Source: Pseudidiomarina indica
GTDB taxonomy: Bacteria; Pseudomonadota; Gammaproteobacteria; Enterobacterales; Alteromonadaceae
Reading direction: 5' to 3'
Assembly (NCBI GenBank): GCA_029279945.1
Contig: JAJUHK010000002.1
Coordinates: 1-64,000, forward strand
Length of the DNA: 64,000 nucleotides
Positions 45,995 to 55,701 of the stretch are shown here, piece after piece; within the stretch, counting starts at the first letter, position 1, and each line of letters begins with the position of its first letter. A model generated the notes under the pieces. That model was given only the letters and a program-made list of their open reading frames with translations, was not told the origin of the DNA and ran no database searches. A program made the position numbers and the translations under genes.

Positions 45995-46576
45995 ATGGCA
46001 TTCGAATTACCAGCATTGCCTTACGAGAAAAATGCACTAGAACCACATATTTCTGCTGAGACCATTGAATACCACTATGGTAAGCACCATCAGACCTATG
46101 TAACCAAGCTCAATGAGTTGGTTCAAGGCACTGAATTTGAAGGCAAATCACTCGAAGATATTATCAAAACTTCAACAGGTGGCGTATTTAACAACGCTGC
46201 TCAAGTCTGGAACCACACCTTCTACTGGCATTGCTTAAGCCCCAATGGTGGTGGTGAGCCAACGGGTGCGGTTGCCGATGCGATTAACGCAGCCTTCGGT
46301 TCATTCGATAAATTTAAAGCTGAATTCAGCGCTCAAGCTGCTGGAAACTTTGGTTCTGGCTGGACTTGGTTAGTGAAAAAAGCCGATGGCACTGTTGCTA
46401 TCGTTAATACCAGTAATGCACAGACCCCATTAACAGACAGCTCAGTTACACCACTGTTAACTGTTGACGTATGGGAACATGCTTACTACATCGATTATCG
46501 TAATGCACGTCCAAACTACTTAAATGCATTCTGGAACTTAGTTAACTGGGACTTTGTTGCGAAAAACTTCGCCTAA
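45995..46576 (+). CDS. sodB: Superoxide dismutase [Fe]
   Basis: This 193-residue cytosolic dismutase has metal ligands H27, H74, D158 and H162, and Q70 in NNAAQVWNH, the glutamine position that marks iron-type enzymes. Length equals E. coli SodB. GGAG lies before the ATG. It is divergent from grxD and followed by a strong terminator. Confidence 0.97.
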   Translation: MAFELPALPYEKNALEPHISAETIEYHYGKHHQTYVTKLNELVQGTEFEGKSLEDIIKTSTGGVFNNAAQVWNHTFYWHCLSPNGGGEPTGAVADAINAAFGSFDKFKAEFSAQAAGNFGSGWTWLVKKADGTVAIVNTSNAQTPLTDSSVTPLLTVDVWEHAYYIDYRNARPNYLNAFWNLVNWDFVAKNFA

Positions 46577-46615
46577 TGTCTCACCCAACCAATGCGTCGT
46601 CGTATGCATAAAAAT

Positions 46616-46643
46616 AAAGCCCGCTGTTAACAGCGGGCTTTTT
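46616..46643 (+). terminator. Rho-independent terminator after sodB
   Basis: AGCCCGCTGTT pairs perfectly with AACAGCGGGCT at 46618-46639, followed by TTTT and preceded by an A-rich stretch, so it may also serve the convergent fadR. Confidence 0.92.
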
Positions 46644-46666
46644 ATATGGCATAAACGTGCTCGACG

Positions 46667-47377
46667 TTACTCCACTAAGTTGGCTGGGATATCGCCACGC
46701 ATACTGTGCCAAATTCGTCCCGACTCATAACCATACTCACGAATCAAATTCACCACGTCTTCAGGCTTAGGCGCAGCAGCCATACGTTTTAGATCAGCGT
46801 AGAATTGACGTGCGCGCGCGCGCGCAGCTTCGTTAGAAAAATAAAAGTTACCAATTCGAGAATACAAGCCTTTAAATCCATTTAACACCAGCACATAAAT
46901 AGGATTCCCAGAATTTAATGCCAATTCGTGGTTTAACCGGTAATCATACTGTGTGAAAGCTTCCGAAGTATCTTCCAGTTGCTCCGCTTCACTTAATAAC
47001 GCTACGACCTTCTCAGGAGCATTACGCACCGCCTGACGAATATAAATAGCACTGATGTTAGTGCGAGCAGAAAGCAGCTGATCTACTAATTCAGGCATAC
47101 CATCTTCATCAAGACGCGCCAAGGTTTCCAGAATATTCAAACCTGACGTTTCCCAAAAGTTATTGACCCGCGTGGGCTTGCCATGCTGAATGGTTAACCA
47201 ACCATCACGCGCTAACCGTTGTAATACCTCGCGCAAGGTTGTGCGGGTCACACCAATTAGTTCTGAAAGCTCGCGCTCTGCAGGTAAAATCGTGCCGGGC
47301 GCAAAGTGCCCGTTCCAAATCGATTTCACAATATATTCTTCAGCAAAACCGGCTGGACTTTGTGCCTTAATAATCAT
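46667..47377 (-). CDS. fadR: Fatty acid metabolism transcription regulator FadR
   Basis: This 236-residue GntR-family regulator has a winged-helix domain (about 10-75, with [37 protein letters not shown]) and an all-helical C-terminal acyl-CoA-binding domain of FadR type. In E. coli it represses beta-oxidation genes and activates fab genes; long-chain acyl-CoA releases it. Length is close to E. coli FadR (239). A FadR-operator-like sequence lies about 90 bases upstream, and fadD is 6 kb away. It is divergent from dsbB, the E. coli-like neighbourhood. Confidence 0.94.
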   Translation of the reverse strand: MIIKAQSPAGFAEEYIVKSIWNGHFAPGTILPAERELSELIGVTRTTLREVLQRLARDGWLTIQHGKPTRVNNFWETSGLNILETLARLDEDGMPELVDQLLSARTNISAIYIRQAVRNAPEKVVALLSEAEQLEDTSEAFTQYDYRLNHELALNSGNPIYVLVLNGFKGLYSRIGNFYFSNEAARARARQFYADLKRMAAAPKPEDVVNLIREYGYESGRIWHSMRGDIPANLVE

Positions 47378-47465
47378 GTATTGGCCTGTCGTTTGAATTT
47401 GAATAAGTTGACTCTACTCGAGAATAATAATTGTTATAGAATTGCCTTGATTCTACCAGTCTTTT

Positions 47466-47482
47466 CAATGGTCGGACAAGTT
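47466..47482. promoter_or_regulatory. FadR-operator-like site between fadR and dsbB
   Basis: TGGTCGGACAAGTT (47469-47482) matches the FadR consensus ANCTGGTCNGACCNGTT at the core TGGTC-N-GAC and the final GTT, with mismatches at three outer positions. It is placed in the fadR upstream region, so autoregulation is plausible. Confidence 0.5.
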
Positions 47483-47569
47483 TTGTAAGTCGGTACAGCA
47501 GTAACTTATCGACATTTTGTCTCGGCTCAGGTATCGTGCGAAACAAAACAACACAAGGTCAACGCATAT

Positions 47570-48091
47570 ATGTTATTGTTTTTGGCTAAACTTCCAAGCC
47601 AACGCGGCGCATGGGCAACTCTTTCTCTGTCATGTTTTGCCCTTCTTCTTACTGCATTATATTTTCAATACCAGCTGGGGTTAGAACCCTGTGTGAAATG
47701 TATTTACCAGCGCACCGCCATTATCGGTATAGGATTAGCTGGTATCGTTGGCTGGATCGCGCCCCACCACCTTAGTGCACGGTTAATAGGCTACGCCGGG
47801 TGGTTAGTAGGAGCTATTTGGGGCTGGCGTATTGCCGCCGACCATTGGGCAATTCAGACCGCAGAAAACTCATGGTTCATCGTGTGCGATACCTTTCCGA
47901 ACTTCCCGACTTGGATGCCTCTCCATAAGTGGCTGCCATCACTATTTGCCGCACCCGGACAATGCGGCGAAATTGAATGGTCGTGGATGGGTTTAAGTAT
48001 GCCAGGTTGGATGCAAATCATCTTCGCGTGTTACACCATCACGGCAATCTTGGTGCTTATCGCCCGTATCCTAAAGCTACGCCGCTTATAA
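47570..48091 (+). CDS. dsbB: Disulfide bond formation protein B
   Basis: This 173-residue inner-membrane protein has four helices and re-oxidises DsbA using quinone. The first cysteine pair is C41-V-K-C44 and the second periplasmic pair C106/C132, equivalent to E. coli C41/C44 and C104/C130. Conserved Arg after the CxxC (YQR) fits the quinone site. It is monocistronic and divergent from fadR. Confidence 0.95.
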   Translation: MLLFLAKLPSQRGAWATLSLSCFALLLTALYFQYQLGLEPCVKCIYQRTAIIGIGLAGIVGWIAPHHLSARLIGYAGWLVGAIWGWRIAADHWAIQTAENSWFIVCDTFPNFPTWMPLHKWLPSLFAAPGQCGEIEWSWMGLSMPGWMQIIFACYTITAILVLIARILKLRRL

Positions 48092-48099
48092 CCTAGGTT

Positions 48100-48561
48100 T
48101 CAATCACAATCATGAAGCGGCCAAGTCACGATACGTAATTCATAGTCTTCGCTCACTTCATCCTCACTATCGACCCGCTGAGCGGCACTCATACCAGCCG
48201 CCTCCAGCGGGGCTCGCGAGCCATTATGATATAAAGGATGCCAGCGTGGCAACTTCCGCCCTTCAGCTAATCTCCGATACGCACAACTGGGCGGTAAATA
48301 GGTCAGTTCCAGAACGTTATCAGGCGTAATGACCACACAATCAGGCACCCAGTGATGGCGATTGGCATAATCACGACATTGTGCCGTTTGGGGGTTAAGC
48401 ATGCGACAACTGACATCGGTGTAATGTACCGTTTCAGTAGCATCGTCAACATCAATGAGCTTATGCAAACAGCATTTGCCACAACCATCACAGAGTAGCT
48501 CCCACTCGGTTTGATTCATTTCATGCAAATTTTTGGTTTGCCAAAAAGGTAGCTGTGGCAT
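48100..48561 (-). CDS. ycgN: YcgN family cysteine-cluster protein (UPF0260)
   Basis: This 153-residue protein has CDGCGKCCLHK near residues 24-34, CRMLNPQTAQCRDY and later conserved cysteines, the Fe-S/zinc-type cysteine cluster of the YcgN/YkgJ family. The function is unknown. Its start directly abuts the ycgM stop, with no gap. It is the last gene of the leftward fadD-rnd-ycgL-mltB-ycgM-ycgN run. Confidence 0.9.
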   Translation of the reverse strand: MPQLPFWQTKNLHEMNQTEWELLCDGCGKCCLHKLIDVDDATETVHYTDVSCRMLNPQTAQCRDYANRHHWVPDCVVITPDNVLELTYLPPSCAYRRLAEGRKLPRWHPLYHNGSRAPLEAAGMSAAQRVDSEDEVSEDYELRIVTWPLHDCD

Positions 48562-49209
48562 TTATCCCGCCGCCTCAACCTGACCGTGCCATTGCCATTG
48601 CCGGCCTGCATTAGTTAACAGTAACTCAAGCTTATCGCCCACGTGCAATGCTGCAACTCCTGCAGGCGTGCCTGTAAGCACTACATCACCAGGCACCAAG
48701 GTAAAGAGAGTAGATATCTCCGCCAATAAATCGGCTATGGTAAAAATCATATCGGCGCTTGAACCTTGCTGCCGTAGTTCTCCGTTCACACGCAAAGCAA
48801 TCTCAAATGGACGGTTTACATCACATTCAATCCGCTCAAGCATAGGGCCCAACACACAGGAGCCATCAAAGGCTTTCGCTCGTTCCCACGGCTGCCCCTG
48901 CGCTTTTAATTCGTTTTGTATTTGCCGCAGGGTTAAATCTAGCCCTACGCCATAGCCCGCGATTGCTTTAAGCGCTTGTGCTGGTGTTGCCCGTTTAAGT
49001 GGCATACCAATAAACACAGCCAACTCCATCTCATGATGACACTCCCCATATTCGGTAGGGATCCGTATTTCGGGTAAGCGTGTGATTGCTGATGGTGGTT
49101 TGATAAACAGCAATGGTTGCTGAGGAACTGGATTATTCAATTCAGTCGCATGATCCACATAATTTCGCCCGACACACACGATTTTGGTTGGTGGTTGTAA
49201 CCCCATCAT
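48562..49209 (-). CDS. ycgM: Fumarylacetoacetate hydrolase family protein (YcgM-like)
   Basis: This 215-residue FAH-fold enzyme has the signatures IVCVGRNYVDHATELNNPVP at the N-terminus, ECHHEMELAVFIG (metal-binding Glu residues) and LDLTLRQIQNELKAQGQPWERAKAFDGSC. Relatives act as acylpyruvate hydrolases or oxaloacetate decarboxylases/tautomerases; the substrate here is unproven. It sits between mltB (two-base gap) and ycgN in the operon. Confidence 0.88.
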   Translation of the reverse strand: MMGLQPPTKIVCVGRNYVDHATELNNPVPQQPLLFIKPPSAITRLPEIRIPTEYGECHHEMELAVFIGMPLKRATPAQALKAIAGYGVGLDLTLRQIQNELKAQGQPWERAKAFDGSCVLGPMLERIECDVNRPFEIALRVNGELRQQGSSADMIFTIADLLAEISTLFTLVPGDVVLTGTPAGVAALHVGDKLELLLTNAGRQWQWHGQVEAAG

Positions 49210-49211
49210 AC

Positions 49212-50216
49212 TTACCTCGGGAAACGTATTCGGTCAGACAAATAACCAACTGCAGCAACGAAATAGTGCGACCGGTTCCAACGCATCAATGCATCGTAGT
49301 TACTATAGGCTAGGAACACTCGTCCTTCTTTGTCATCAGGAATGACCACCGATGCGATAATATCATCCCGTTTTGGTAAGTCGCTGCCGTCGAAACTGCG
49401 CACACCTAACGCTTGCCATTCCGCCAGCGGCTTTTTAATAGCCAATGACGCTAAACTAACGTCAAAATCGGCTGGTAATTGAATTTGTCGCCCCCAGGTT
49501 ACATCATCACGCCAGCCCACTGATTTCAAATAATTAGCGGCAGACGCAAACACATCTCCTTGTGAGCCCCAAATATCCTTGCGCCCATCACCGTCATAAT
49601 CCACTGCATAGGCCATAAATGAACTGGGCATAAATTGCGCCTGTCCCATCGCGCCAGCCCATGAACCCTTCATTTGTTCGATAGGTATATGGCCCTCTTC
49701 GACTATGGTTAAGGCATGCCATAATTCTTTTTTGAAAAACGCTTCACGGCGCCCCTCATACGCCATAGTAGTCAATGCTGAAATAACATCCATACCACCA
49801 GTAAACGCACCAAAGTTTGTTTCAATACCCCACAGTGCCACAATAAAGCGCGGTTGCACACCATACTCGTGACCGATTTGCTCCAGCAAATCACGATGCT
49901 TGTTATACATCTCAACAGCTTTTTGGGCTTTCCATTCAGGTACCGCACGTGGCAAATAGGTATCCAACGTCAGCTTAAATTCAGGTTGATTACGATCTGC
50001 TTTCACCGAGCGTTGGTAGAAAGTAACGTTGGCAAACGCGGTTGTGACCGTCTCTTCTTTAAATCCATCAGCTAAGGCTTCCTGCTTGATTTGTTCCACA
50101 TAATCGGCAAATCCGGCCGCCAAGTCAGATTCTTCAGCATCTTGCGCTAGTACCAAGCTAGGCACACTAAGCGCAACAACGACTAAAGCTAATAATAAAC
50201 GCGTGATGGGTGCCAT
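49212..50216 (-). CDS. Lytic murein transglycosylase (MltB family)
   Basis: This 334-residue periplasmic enzyme has a signal peptide (1-24, cleavage near VLAQD; no lipobox Cys, unlike E. coli MltB). The catalytic glutamate is E132 in GIETNFG, followed by MGQAQFMPSSF and DYDGDGRKDIW. It cleaves peptidoglycan to 1,6-anhydromuropeptides. It shares one base with ycgL upstream, indicating an operon. Confidence 0.91.
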   Translation of the reverse strand: MAPITRLLLALVVVALSVPSLVLAQDAEESDLAAGFADYVEQIKQEALADGFKEETVTTAFANVTFYQRSVKADRNQPEFKLTLDTYLPRAVPEWKAQKAVEMYNKHRDLLEQIGHEYGVQPRFIVALWGIETNFGAFTGGMDVISALTTMAYEGRREAFFKKELWHALTIVEEGHIPIEQMKGSWAGAMGQAQFMPSSFMAYAVDYDGDGRKDIWGSQGDVFASAANYLKSVGWRDDVTWGRQIQLPADFDVSLASLAIKKPLAEWQALGVRSFDGSDLPKRDDIIASVVIPDDKEGRVFLAYSNYDALMRWNRSHYFVAAVGYLSDRIRFPR

Positions 50217-50494
50217 TACTTTGACTCCTGTTGCTGTTTTTTATGGATGTCTAATAGACTTTCTTGCGGTGGTGGTAACTGTAAATAATAGCCTGATTGC
50301 TCAAGATGTTGGATTAATTCCGCAACGGAAATCCGTGCCAGTCGTCGCTCCTTGGTAAGCGCTATGGTCATCACATGTTTAGGGGTTCCAAATGTCTCCA
50401 GCAGGGGCTCTGGCACCTTGGCAAAGTCAGCTGGATGAGGAACATATAAGTATGTATCAGCCCGCCGTGGGCTACGGAAAATCGCACACAACAT
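50216..50494 (-). CDS. ycgL: YcgL domain-containing protein
   Basis: This small 92-residue cytosolic protein starts with MLCAIFRSPRRADTYLYV and has LLETFGTPKHVMTIAL in the middle, both typical of the YcgL family. The function is unknown. It lies two bases after rnd and overlaps the transglycosylase start by one base. Confidence 0.92.
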   Translation of the reverse strand: MLCAIFRSPRRADTYLYVPHPADFAKVPEPLLETFGTPKHVMTIALTKERRLARISVAELIQHLEQSGYYLQLPPPQESLLDIHKKQQQESK

Positions 50495-50496
50495 GA

Positions 50497-51630
50497 TTAA
50501 CGATCTCGCTGTAACAACTCGGTTATGAACGGCTTCAGCTTAGCGCCTCGCCAGCTTCGGTACAAGTCAGGCGCGATTAATTCTGCTTTAGCCACCGCCG
50601 GCACCTGCCATTCCCAATGGATAACATCATTGATTTGGCGCCGCGATGCGACCAGCCCCGGGCTAATATCAAGGTCTCGCGCAAGCTGCTGCACCTGCTC
50701 CTGAATTTGTTTATAAGTAGCTTTATAATCAGTCAAATCTGTTAACCGAGTTAATGGTTCAGGAAGATCAGTACAAGCTAATCCACGTTGAATTGCTTCA
50801 AGTAAACTTTCACCACTATAACGAATGGTCACTGGCGATAACTCGGTTATCCCGCGTAACTGCAAGACGTTGCTAGGACACCGTCGCGCCAGCTCGAGGA
50901 CGATATGATCTTTCGCGACAAATCCTAGTGGAATATTTGACTGCTGCGCCCGTTGTAATCGCCACTGTAATAACTCGCGTAATACCGCGAGCTGTTGTCG
51001 ATTACACTGCCAGGCATTACCAAAGAACAAATACAGCCATTGTGGCGGAATTGATTCTGCCCGGCGGCGTACCTGTTCAATAGTTTCAGCTTTTACCAAA
51101 GCTAATTTCTCGGCACTGAGCTCAGCCAACAGTTGGGGATAAATATCGTATAAATATTGCACATCGGCAGCCGCATAATCCAATTGCACTGGCTGTAGCG
51201 GGCGCTGCAACCAATCAGTTCGCGACTGCGATTTGTCAATTTCAATATTGGTATAATGCTGTACTAATGCGGCGTAACCCAATGCATCTCCGTGACCTGC
51301 GAATGCGGCCGCAATTTGTGTGTCCACCACAGCGGTAGGAATTTCGCCCATCTGCTGCATAAGAATTTCATAGTCTTCCCCACCCGCATGAATGACCAGT
51401 ATCAATTGCGGATCTTTGAGGAGCTGCCAAAATGGAGTTAAATCAATCTCTGCCAAGGGGTCAATCAACACCAGCTGATCATGAACCCGCACCTGGACTA
51501 AACCAAGTTTAGCGTAGTAGGTTCGGGTACGGACAAATTCGGTATCTAATGCGAGATAGGGAAACCGCTGAGCGTACTGACAAAATGCCAGTAGCTCAGC
51601 TTGAGTCGTAATCAATTGATAAGGAATCAT
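50497..51630 (-). CDS. rnd: Ribonuclease D
   Basis: This 377-residue DEDDy-family 3'-5' exoribonuclease for tRNA and stable-RNA processing has D29-x-E31 in ALDTEFVRTRTY, HAGGEDYEIL for the second motif and DYAAADVQYLYDIYPQL for the Tyr-containing third. HRDC domains follow (about 210-370). Length equals E. coli Rnd (375). It lies three bases after fadD, the same order as in E. coli. Confidence 0.95.
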   Translation of the reverse strand: MIPYQLITTQAELLAFCQYAQRFPYLALDTEFVRTRTYYAKLGLVQVRVHDQLVLIDPLAEIDLTPFWQLLKDPQLILVIHAGGEDYEILMQQMGEIPTAVVDTQIAAAFAGHGDALGYAALVQHYTNIEIDKSQSRTDWLQRPLQPVQLDYAAADVQYLYDIYPQLLAELSAEKLALVKAETIEQVRRRAESIPPQWLYLFFGNAWQCNRQQLAVLRELLQWRLQRAQQSNIPLGFVAKDHIVLELARRCPSNVLQLRGITELSPVTIRYSGESLLEAIQRGLACTDLPEPLTRLTDLTDYKATYKQIQEQVQQLARDLDISPGLVASRRQINDVIHWEWQVPAVAKAELIAPDLYRSWRGAKLKPFITELLQRDR

Positions 51631-51633
51631 AGG

Positions 51634-53343
51634 CTATTGCGAGTTGGCCTGAGTCTTCGCAGTTTCCTCATCACGTAACTCACGGCGTAAGATTTTACCT
51701 ACATTGCTTTTCGGTAACTCGTCACGGAACTCAACCAGTTTGGGCACTTTGTAACCAGTGAGGTTCTCCCGAGCATATTGGATGAGTTCTTTCTCGGTCA
51801 AGCTTGGGTCTTTGCGTACCACAAATAACTTAACTTGCTCACCTGAGGCCTCATGAGGAACACCGACGGCAGCCACTTCCAATACCTTCGGGTGCGCAGC
51901 AATAACATCTTCAATTTCGTTCGGATAGACGTTAAAACCCGACACCAAAATCATATCTTTTTTGCGGTCCACAATGCGGAAGAAACCGTCGCTATCCATT
52001 ACTGCGATATCACCAGTGGAAAACCAGCCATCCTTCATGATTTGCGCCGTTTCCTCTGGACGGTTGAGATACCCAACCATCACCTGCGGCCCTTTCACTT
52101 GTAACTCCCCAGCCTCGCCTTGAGGTAACACTTCACCGGTTTCAGTATCTACGATACGCACATCAGTTGATGGCAGTGGAATACCTATGGTGCCGTTATA
52201 CTCTTGAATATCGGTTGGATTCACGGTAACAACGGGTGAACACTCGGTTAAACCATAACCTTCCAATAACCGCGACTTCGTCACGCGTTGCCAGTTTTCG
52301 GCGACCGCTCGTTGTACCGCCATACCGCCACCTAGCGCAATCTTAAGGTGCGAAAAATCGAGATCTTTAAAACCTTCAGTGTTCAACAAGCCGTTAAATA
52401 GCGTATTGACACCAGCAATCATGGAGAACGGATACTTGCTCAGTTCTTTTACAAACCCTTTCATATCACGCGGGTTAGTAATCAACAAGTTGCGACCACC
52501 GTGTTTGAGAAACGTTAAACAGTTCACTGTTAGAGCAAAGATATGATACAGCGGCAGTGCTGTAACAACAGTTTCTTCGCCATCATTCACCAACGGAGCA
52601 ACCAGTGCAGAAACCATTTCTAAGTTAGCCACCATGTTGCGATGGGATAACATGGCACCTTTGGCAAGCCCTGTCGTACCGCCTGTGTATTGTATGAACG
52701 CTAGGTCATCGCCAACAACTTCCGGACGGGTATAAGCAAGCTTCTCACCTTGCGCAATAGCAGTGCGCAACGATGTGGTATTCTTCAATTTATAGGCCGG
52801 TACCATTTTTTTAATATGCCGTACCACCGCATTCACGAGCCAACGTTTTGGCGCTGGCAGCATGTCACCAATTGCGGTGACGAAAACTTGCTCGACCGGA
52901 ACACAATCCTCTACCTTAGCGAGGGTGTGAGCAAAATTTTCTAAAATGACAATAGCTTTGACTTGCGCGTCATTTAACTGATGCTTGAGTTCACGAGGGG
53001 TATACAGTGGGTTGACATTAACTACTGTAAGACCAGCTCGCAACGCCCCAAATAAAGCCACTGGATATTGCAGTAAGTTGGGCATCATGATGGCAAAGGC
53101 ATCACCTTTTTTTAGCCCACGCTGTTGCAAGAACGCAGCAAAGTGACGTGAAAGGACATCCAATTCATTAAATGTCATTTCAGTATCCATGTTGATAAAC
53201 GCAACTTTATCGCCGTACTTTTGGATACTTTGCTCAAAAATATCCACTAAGGAATTGAAACGATCCGGATCAATAGTTTCCGGGACGCCGGTTGGATAAC
53301 GTTTTAGCCAAATTTTATCCACGCGCTCTTGCTCCTTGCTCAT
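51634..53343 (-). CDS. fadD: Long-chain-fatty-acid--CoA ligase
   Basis: This 569-residue adenylate-forming enzyme activates exogenous fatty acids at the inner membrane. The AMP-binding motif is [13 protein letters not shown], followed by [11 protein letters not shown] and the FadD signature [28 protein letters not shown]. The ATG at 53343 gives [13 protein letters not shown]; a TTG two codons earlier is unlikely. A FadR-operator-like half-site lies about 45 bases upstream. It is the first gene of a six-gene leftward operon. Confidence 0.95.
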   Translation of the reverse strand: MSKEQERVDKIWLKRYPTGVPETIDPDRFNSLVDIFEQSIQKYGDKVAFINMDTEMTFNELDVLSRHFAAFLQQRGLKKGDAFAIMMPNLLQYPVALFGALRAGLTVVNVNPLYTPRELKHQLNDAQVKAIVILENFAHTLAKVEDCVPVEQVFVTAIGDMLPAPKRWLVNAVVRHIKKMVPAYKLKNTTSLRTAIAQGEKLAYTRPEVVGDDLAFIQYTGGTTGLAKGAMLSHRNMVANLEMVSALVAPLVNDGEETVVTALPLYHIFALTVNCLTFLKHGGRNLLITNPRDMKGFVKELSKYPFSMIAGVNTLFNGLLNTEGFKDLDFSHLKIALGGGMAVQRAVAENWQRVTKSRLLEGYGLTECSPVVTVNPTDIQEYNGTIGIPLPSTDVRIVDTETGEVLPQGEAGELQVKGPQVMVGYLNRPEETAQIMKDGWFSTGDIAVMDSDGFFRIVDRKKDMILVSGFNVYPNEIEDVIAAHPKVLEVAAVGVPHEASGEQVKLFVVRKDPSLTEKELIQYARENLTGYKVPKLVEFRDELPKSNVGKILRRELRDEETAKTQANSQ

Positions 53344-53384
53344 TAACAAAGTTTCATTAAAGTGAATAGCGTGTAATCATCGCA

Positions 53385-53400
53385 TATCCGACCAGTCTTG
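53385..53400 (-). promoter_or_regulatory. FadR-operator-like half-site upstream of fadD
   Basis: On the minus strand ACTGGTCGGA matches the left half and centre of the FadR consensus, while the right half is degenerate. It lies between the alpha/beta hydrolase stop and the fadD start, where a FadR repressor site would be expected. Confidence 0.45.
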
Positions 53401-53401
53401 C

Positions 53402-54310
53402 CTAGTTAGGTAAACTACGAAACATCGGTAAAATTGCTCTGATAATCGCATTTGGCTGCTCCATATGAACGTGATGACCACCTGTAAGATCCACTTGCTT
53501 TAAGTGTGGTACAAAGTTTTGCCATTGCAATAGGGCTTGCTTTACTTCTATTTCACCAGCTGACGCCACGACCGTAGTATAAGGGCATTGAATGTGCTGC
53601 AGAATTTCTTCAACCTGCGCTGGTGTCATTCGTAACGGCGAACGTAAGCGTAACTGCCCATCCGCCAAAAAGCGCCAACCATCGTCCGTTTGCGCAATCC
53701 CACGCTCAACCAATAAGGCTGACAGTTCGCGGCTCAAGTCACCAGCTAAGGTTCTGGCCATGACAGCTTTCTCCCAATCTGGGTACACTGGCTGTCGCTT
53801 AAACTGCTGTTGCCAACGGCTGTCAAAACTTGCACGCAATTGCTGCACCGTACGTTCGGTTGCTTCAGTTATTAATCCAAATGCTTCAATCGTCACTAAT
53901 GACTGCACTTGTTCCGGCGCTAGCGCAGCATACAAGGTGGTAATATATCCCCCCATCGAATGGCCGATTAAACTCAATTGCGACCACTGTTGTTGCGCAG
54001 CTATGTGCCATATATCGTAAACATAATCAATAAATGGATAGTAATTACCTAACGGCCGATGATCACTGCGGCCATGACCAGCTAAATCTAATGCAATCAG
54101 GTGATTATCTTGCGCCAGAGGTGAGTTTAAGAACTCTGCGGCCAAAGGTAAGAAGCTATAGGCATTATCCAACCAGCCGTGCAGTGCTACCATTGGATGA
54201 CCGCACGGGTTGCCCCATGCGACACCGCGTAACGTACCCCAAGGCAGCTCAAATGAAACAGGCTCGGCAGCGTGCCGAGCCTGTGTTAATGCTAGTGCTG
54301 AATCAGTCAT
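53402..54310 (-). CDS. Alpha/beta hydrolase
   Basis: This 302-residue serine hydrolase has VALHGWLDNAYSF at the oxyanion region, DLAGHGRS at 75-82, nucleophile S118 in GHSMGG, and a C-terminal catalytic His in GGHHVHMEQP. There is no signal peptide. It resembles MEST/YbfF-type esterases; the substrate is unknown. It is 58 bases upstream of fadD and downstream of slp, all leftward, so it may belong with lipid or ester metabolism. Confidence 0.83.
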   Translation of the reverse strand: MTDSALALTQARHAAEPVSFELPWGTLRGVAWGNPCGHPMVALHGWLDNAYSFLPLAAEFLNSPLAQDNHLIALDLAGHGRSDHRPLGNYYPFIDYVYDIWHIAAQQQWSQLSLIGHSMGGYITTLYAALAPEQVQSLVTIEAFGLITEATERTVQQLRASFDSRWQQQFKRQPVYPDWEKAVMARTLAGDLSRELSALLVERGIAQTDDGWRFLADGQLRLRSPLRMTPAQVEEILQHIQCPYTTVVASAGEIEVKQALLQWQNFVPHLKQVDLTGGHHVHMEQPNAIIRAILPMFRSLPN

Positions 54311-54327
54311 TGCGTGTCACTATCCGG

Positions 54328-54897
54328 TTATTGTTTCGCAGATTGCTTATCGTCTTTCATGACCGGAGCTGGCACATAGATTGGCCGTGGATAATGCGGG
54401 TAACTATACCAATAGTGACGATACCATAATGCATCATAATTCACTTCCACCCGCGTCGGTTCTTTACGCTCAGGCCATAAATGTTTGTTAGTCACCTGTA
54501 ACACAGGGAAGAGGTAATTATACTCACCGATGGTACCAGACTCAGGTTGGCCAATGGTTCCAACAAAGCTGATCTCTTTCCCTTGTTTATACACCATAGG
54601 GTCTACAAACCCCTTAACCTTAGCTCGGAATCGACCTTGGCTTTGGTCACTAGGCTGTGGCCGTCCCCAACTTTGCAGATCGAAATTTACGACTTCAATC
54701 ACCGTATCCTGATCGGTGTTACGCACCTCTGCGATAACGCCACCCCACCGCGCAGGCTGCCCCACCACTTGTTCAGGCATTTCTAATGCTGCTTTATACG
54801 ACACCAATGCTTTATCATCTGGCACTTGCAATGCATCTGGAACGGCTGAGCAGGCAACCAATGCGAGCATCGCAATCATGGGGATTAATTGTTTCAT
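54328..54897 (-). CDS. Slp family outer-membrane lipoprotein
   Basis: This 189-residue lipoprotein has signal peptide MKQLIPMIAMLALVAC with lipobox LVAC; Cys16 is the acylation site, and Ser at +2 favours outer-membrane sorting. The mature part has the Slp-family core WGGVIAEVRNTDQDTVIEVVNFDLQSWGRP and FVGTIGQPESGTIGEYNYLFPVL, and a Tyr/His/Pro-rich C-terminus. E. coli relatives are Slp and YeaY. It is placed upstream of the alpha/beta hydrolase with a 17-base gap. Confidence 0.9.
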   Translation of the reverse strand: MKQLIPMIAMLALVACSAVPDALQVPDDKALVSYKAALEMPEQVVGQPARWGGVIAEVRNTDQDTVIEVVNFDLQSWGRPQPSDQSQGRFRAKVKGFVDPMVYKQGKEISFVGTIGQPESGTIGEYNYLFPVLQVTNKHLWPERKEPTRVEVNYDALWYRHYWYSYPHYPRPIYVPAPVMKDDKQSAKQ

Positions 54898-54996
54898 ACT
54901 AAGTACCTCTGGCCTTACGAATAAAACTGCTGAACTCTTCTTCTATAGCAGTTTGAGCAAATTTTAACGATGTAAGTTCCTAACATTTACTGGTTT

Positions 54997-55701
54997 TTAA
55001 CCTCTACCAGGTAACTTTTGCCAGGCGACTTCATTGCGTACATACAGTGGTTCAAGTTCGCTGGCTGCAATTATCTTGCCACATTGAATTCCCCAACTGA
55101 GCAAGTCCTCAGCGAGGGGTAAAGTGATATCCTCGAGGATCTGTACCTGCTGGCAGGCATTCAGCTGCTCAGCGTATTGCCGCCACCCCGTACCAACCCC
55201 AACAATGGCTTGACTATTATCTAACTCACCCCACCACGACTGGCTTGTGATATCCACTAACCCTGCCATCTGCGCGTTGCACACCGGCACCGCCAGCCCC
55301 CGGTGCTCACGATAAGCAGCGACATAAACTTCATGCATTCGGGCGTCAATAGCGCTAACAACTTGGCGCGCGTCGTGAACACGAATCGCTTGTTGCGCCA
55401 GCCCTGTTAAGGTACTGACGGGAATTACTGGTATATTGTGACTAAATGCTAAACCTTGGGCGATTGCTACACTGATCCGTACCCCAGTGAAACTACCAGG
55501 TCCATACCCTACCACTAAGGCGTTCACGTCTGCGAGAGTGACCTCAAGTTCAGCTAACACCTCCTGCACCAATGGCAAAATAAGTTGTGAATGCTCACGC
55601 GGGGCAAGAACTGCTCTTGTTGCCCACTGATCGGCTTTTTTTAACGCAACCGAGCATTGTTCAGTTGAGGTATCTATTGCTAAAACGACATCAAAGGTCA
55701 C
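54997..55701 (-). CDS. tsaB: tRNA threonylcarbamoyladenosine biosynthesis protein TsaB
   Basis: This 234-residue ASKHA-fold protein, partner of TsaD and TsaE in making t6A37 of tRNA, starts ILAIDTSTEQCSVAL (near residues 6-20) and has VVGYGPGSFTGVRISVAIAQGLAF and SAIDARMHEVYVA, all TsaB signatures. It overlaps the yoaA stop by four bases. The window also encodes TrmO, which acts on t6A-modified tRNA-Thr. Confidence 0.94.
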   Translation of the reverse strand: MTFDVVLAIDTSTEQCSVALKKADQWATRAVLAPREHSQLILPLVQEVLAELEVTLADVNALVVGYGPGSFTGVRISVAIAQGLAFSHNIPVIPVSTLTGLAQQAIRVHDARQVVSAIDARMHEVYVAAYREHRGLAVPVCNAQMAGLVDITSQSWWGELDNSQAIVGVGTGWRQYAEQLNACQQVQILEDITLPLAEDLLSWGIQCGKIIAASELEPLYVRNEVAWQKLPGRG

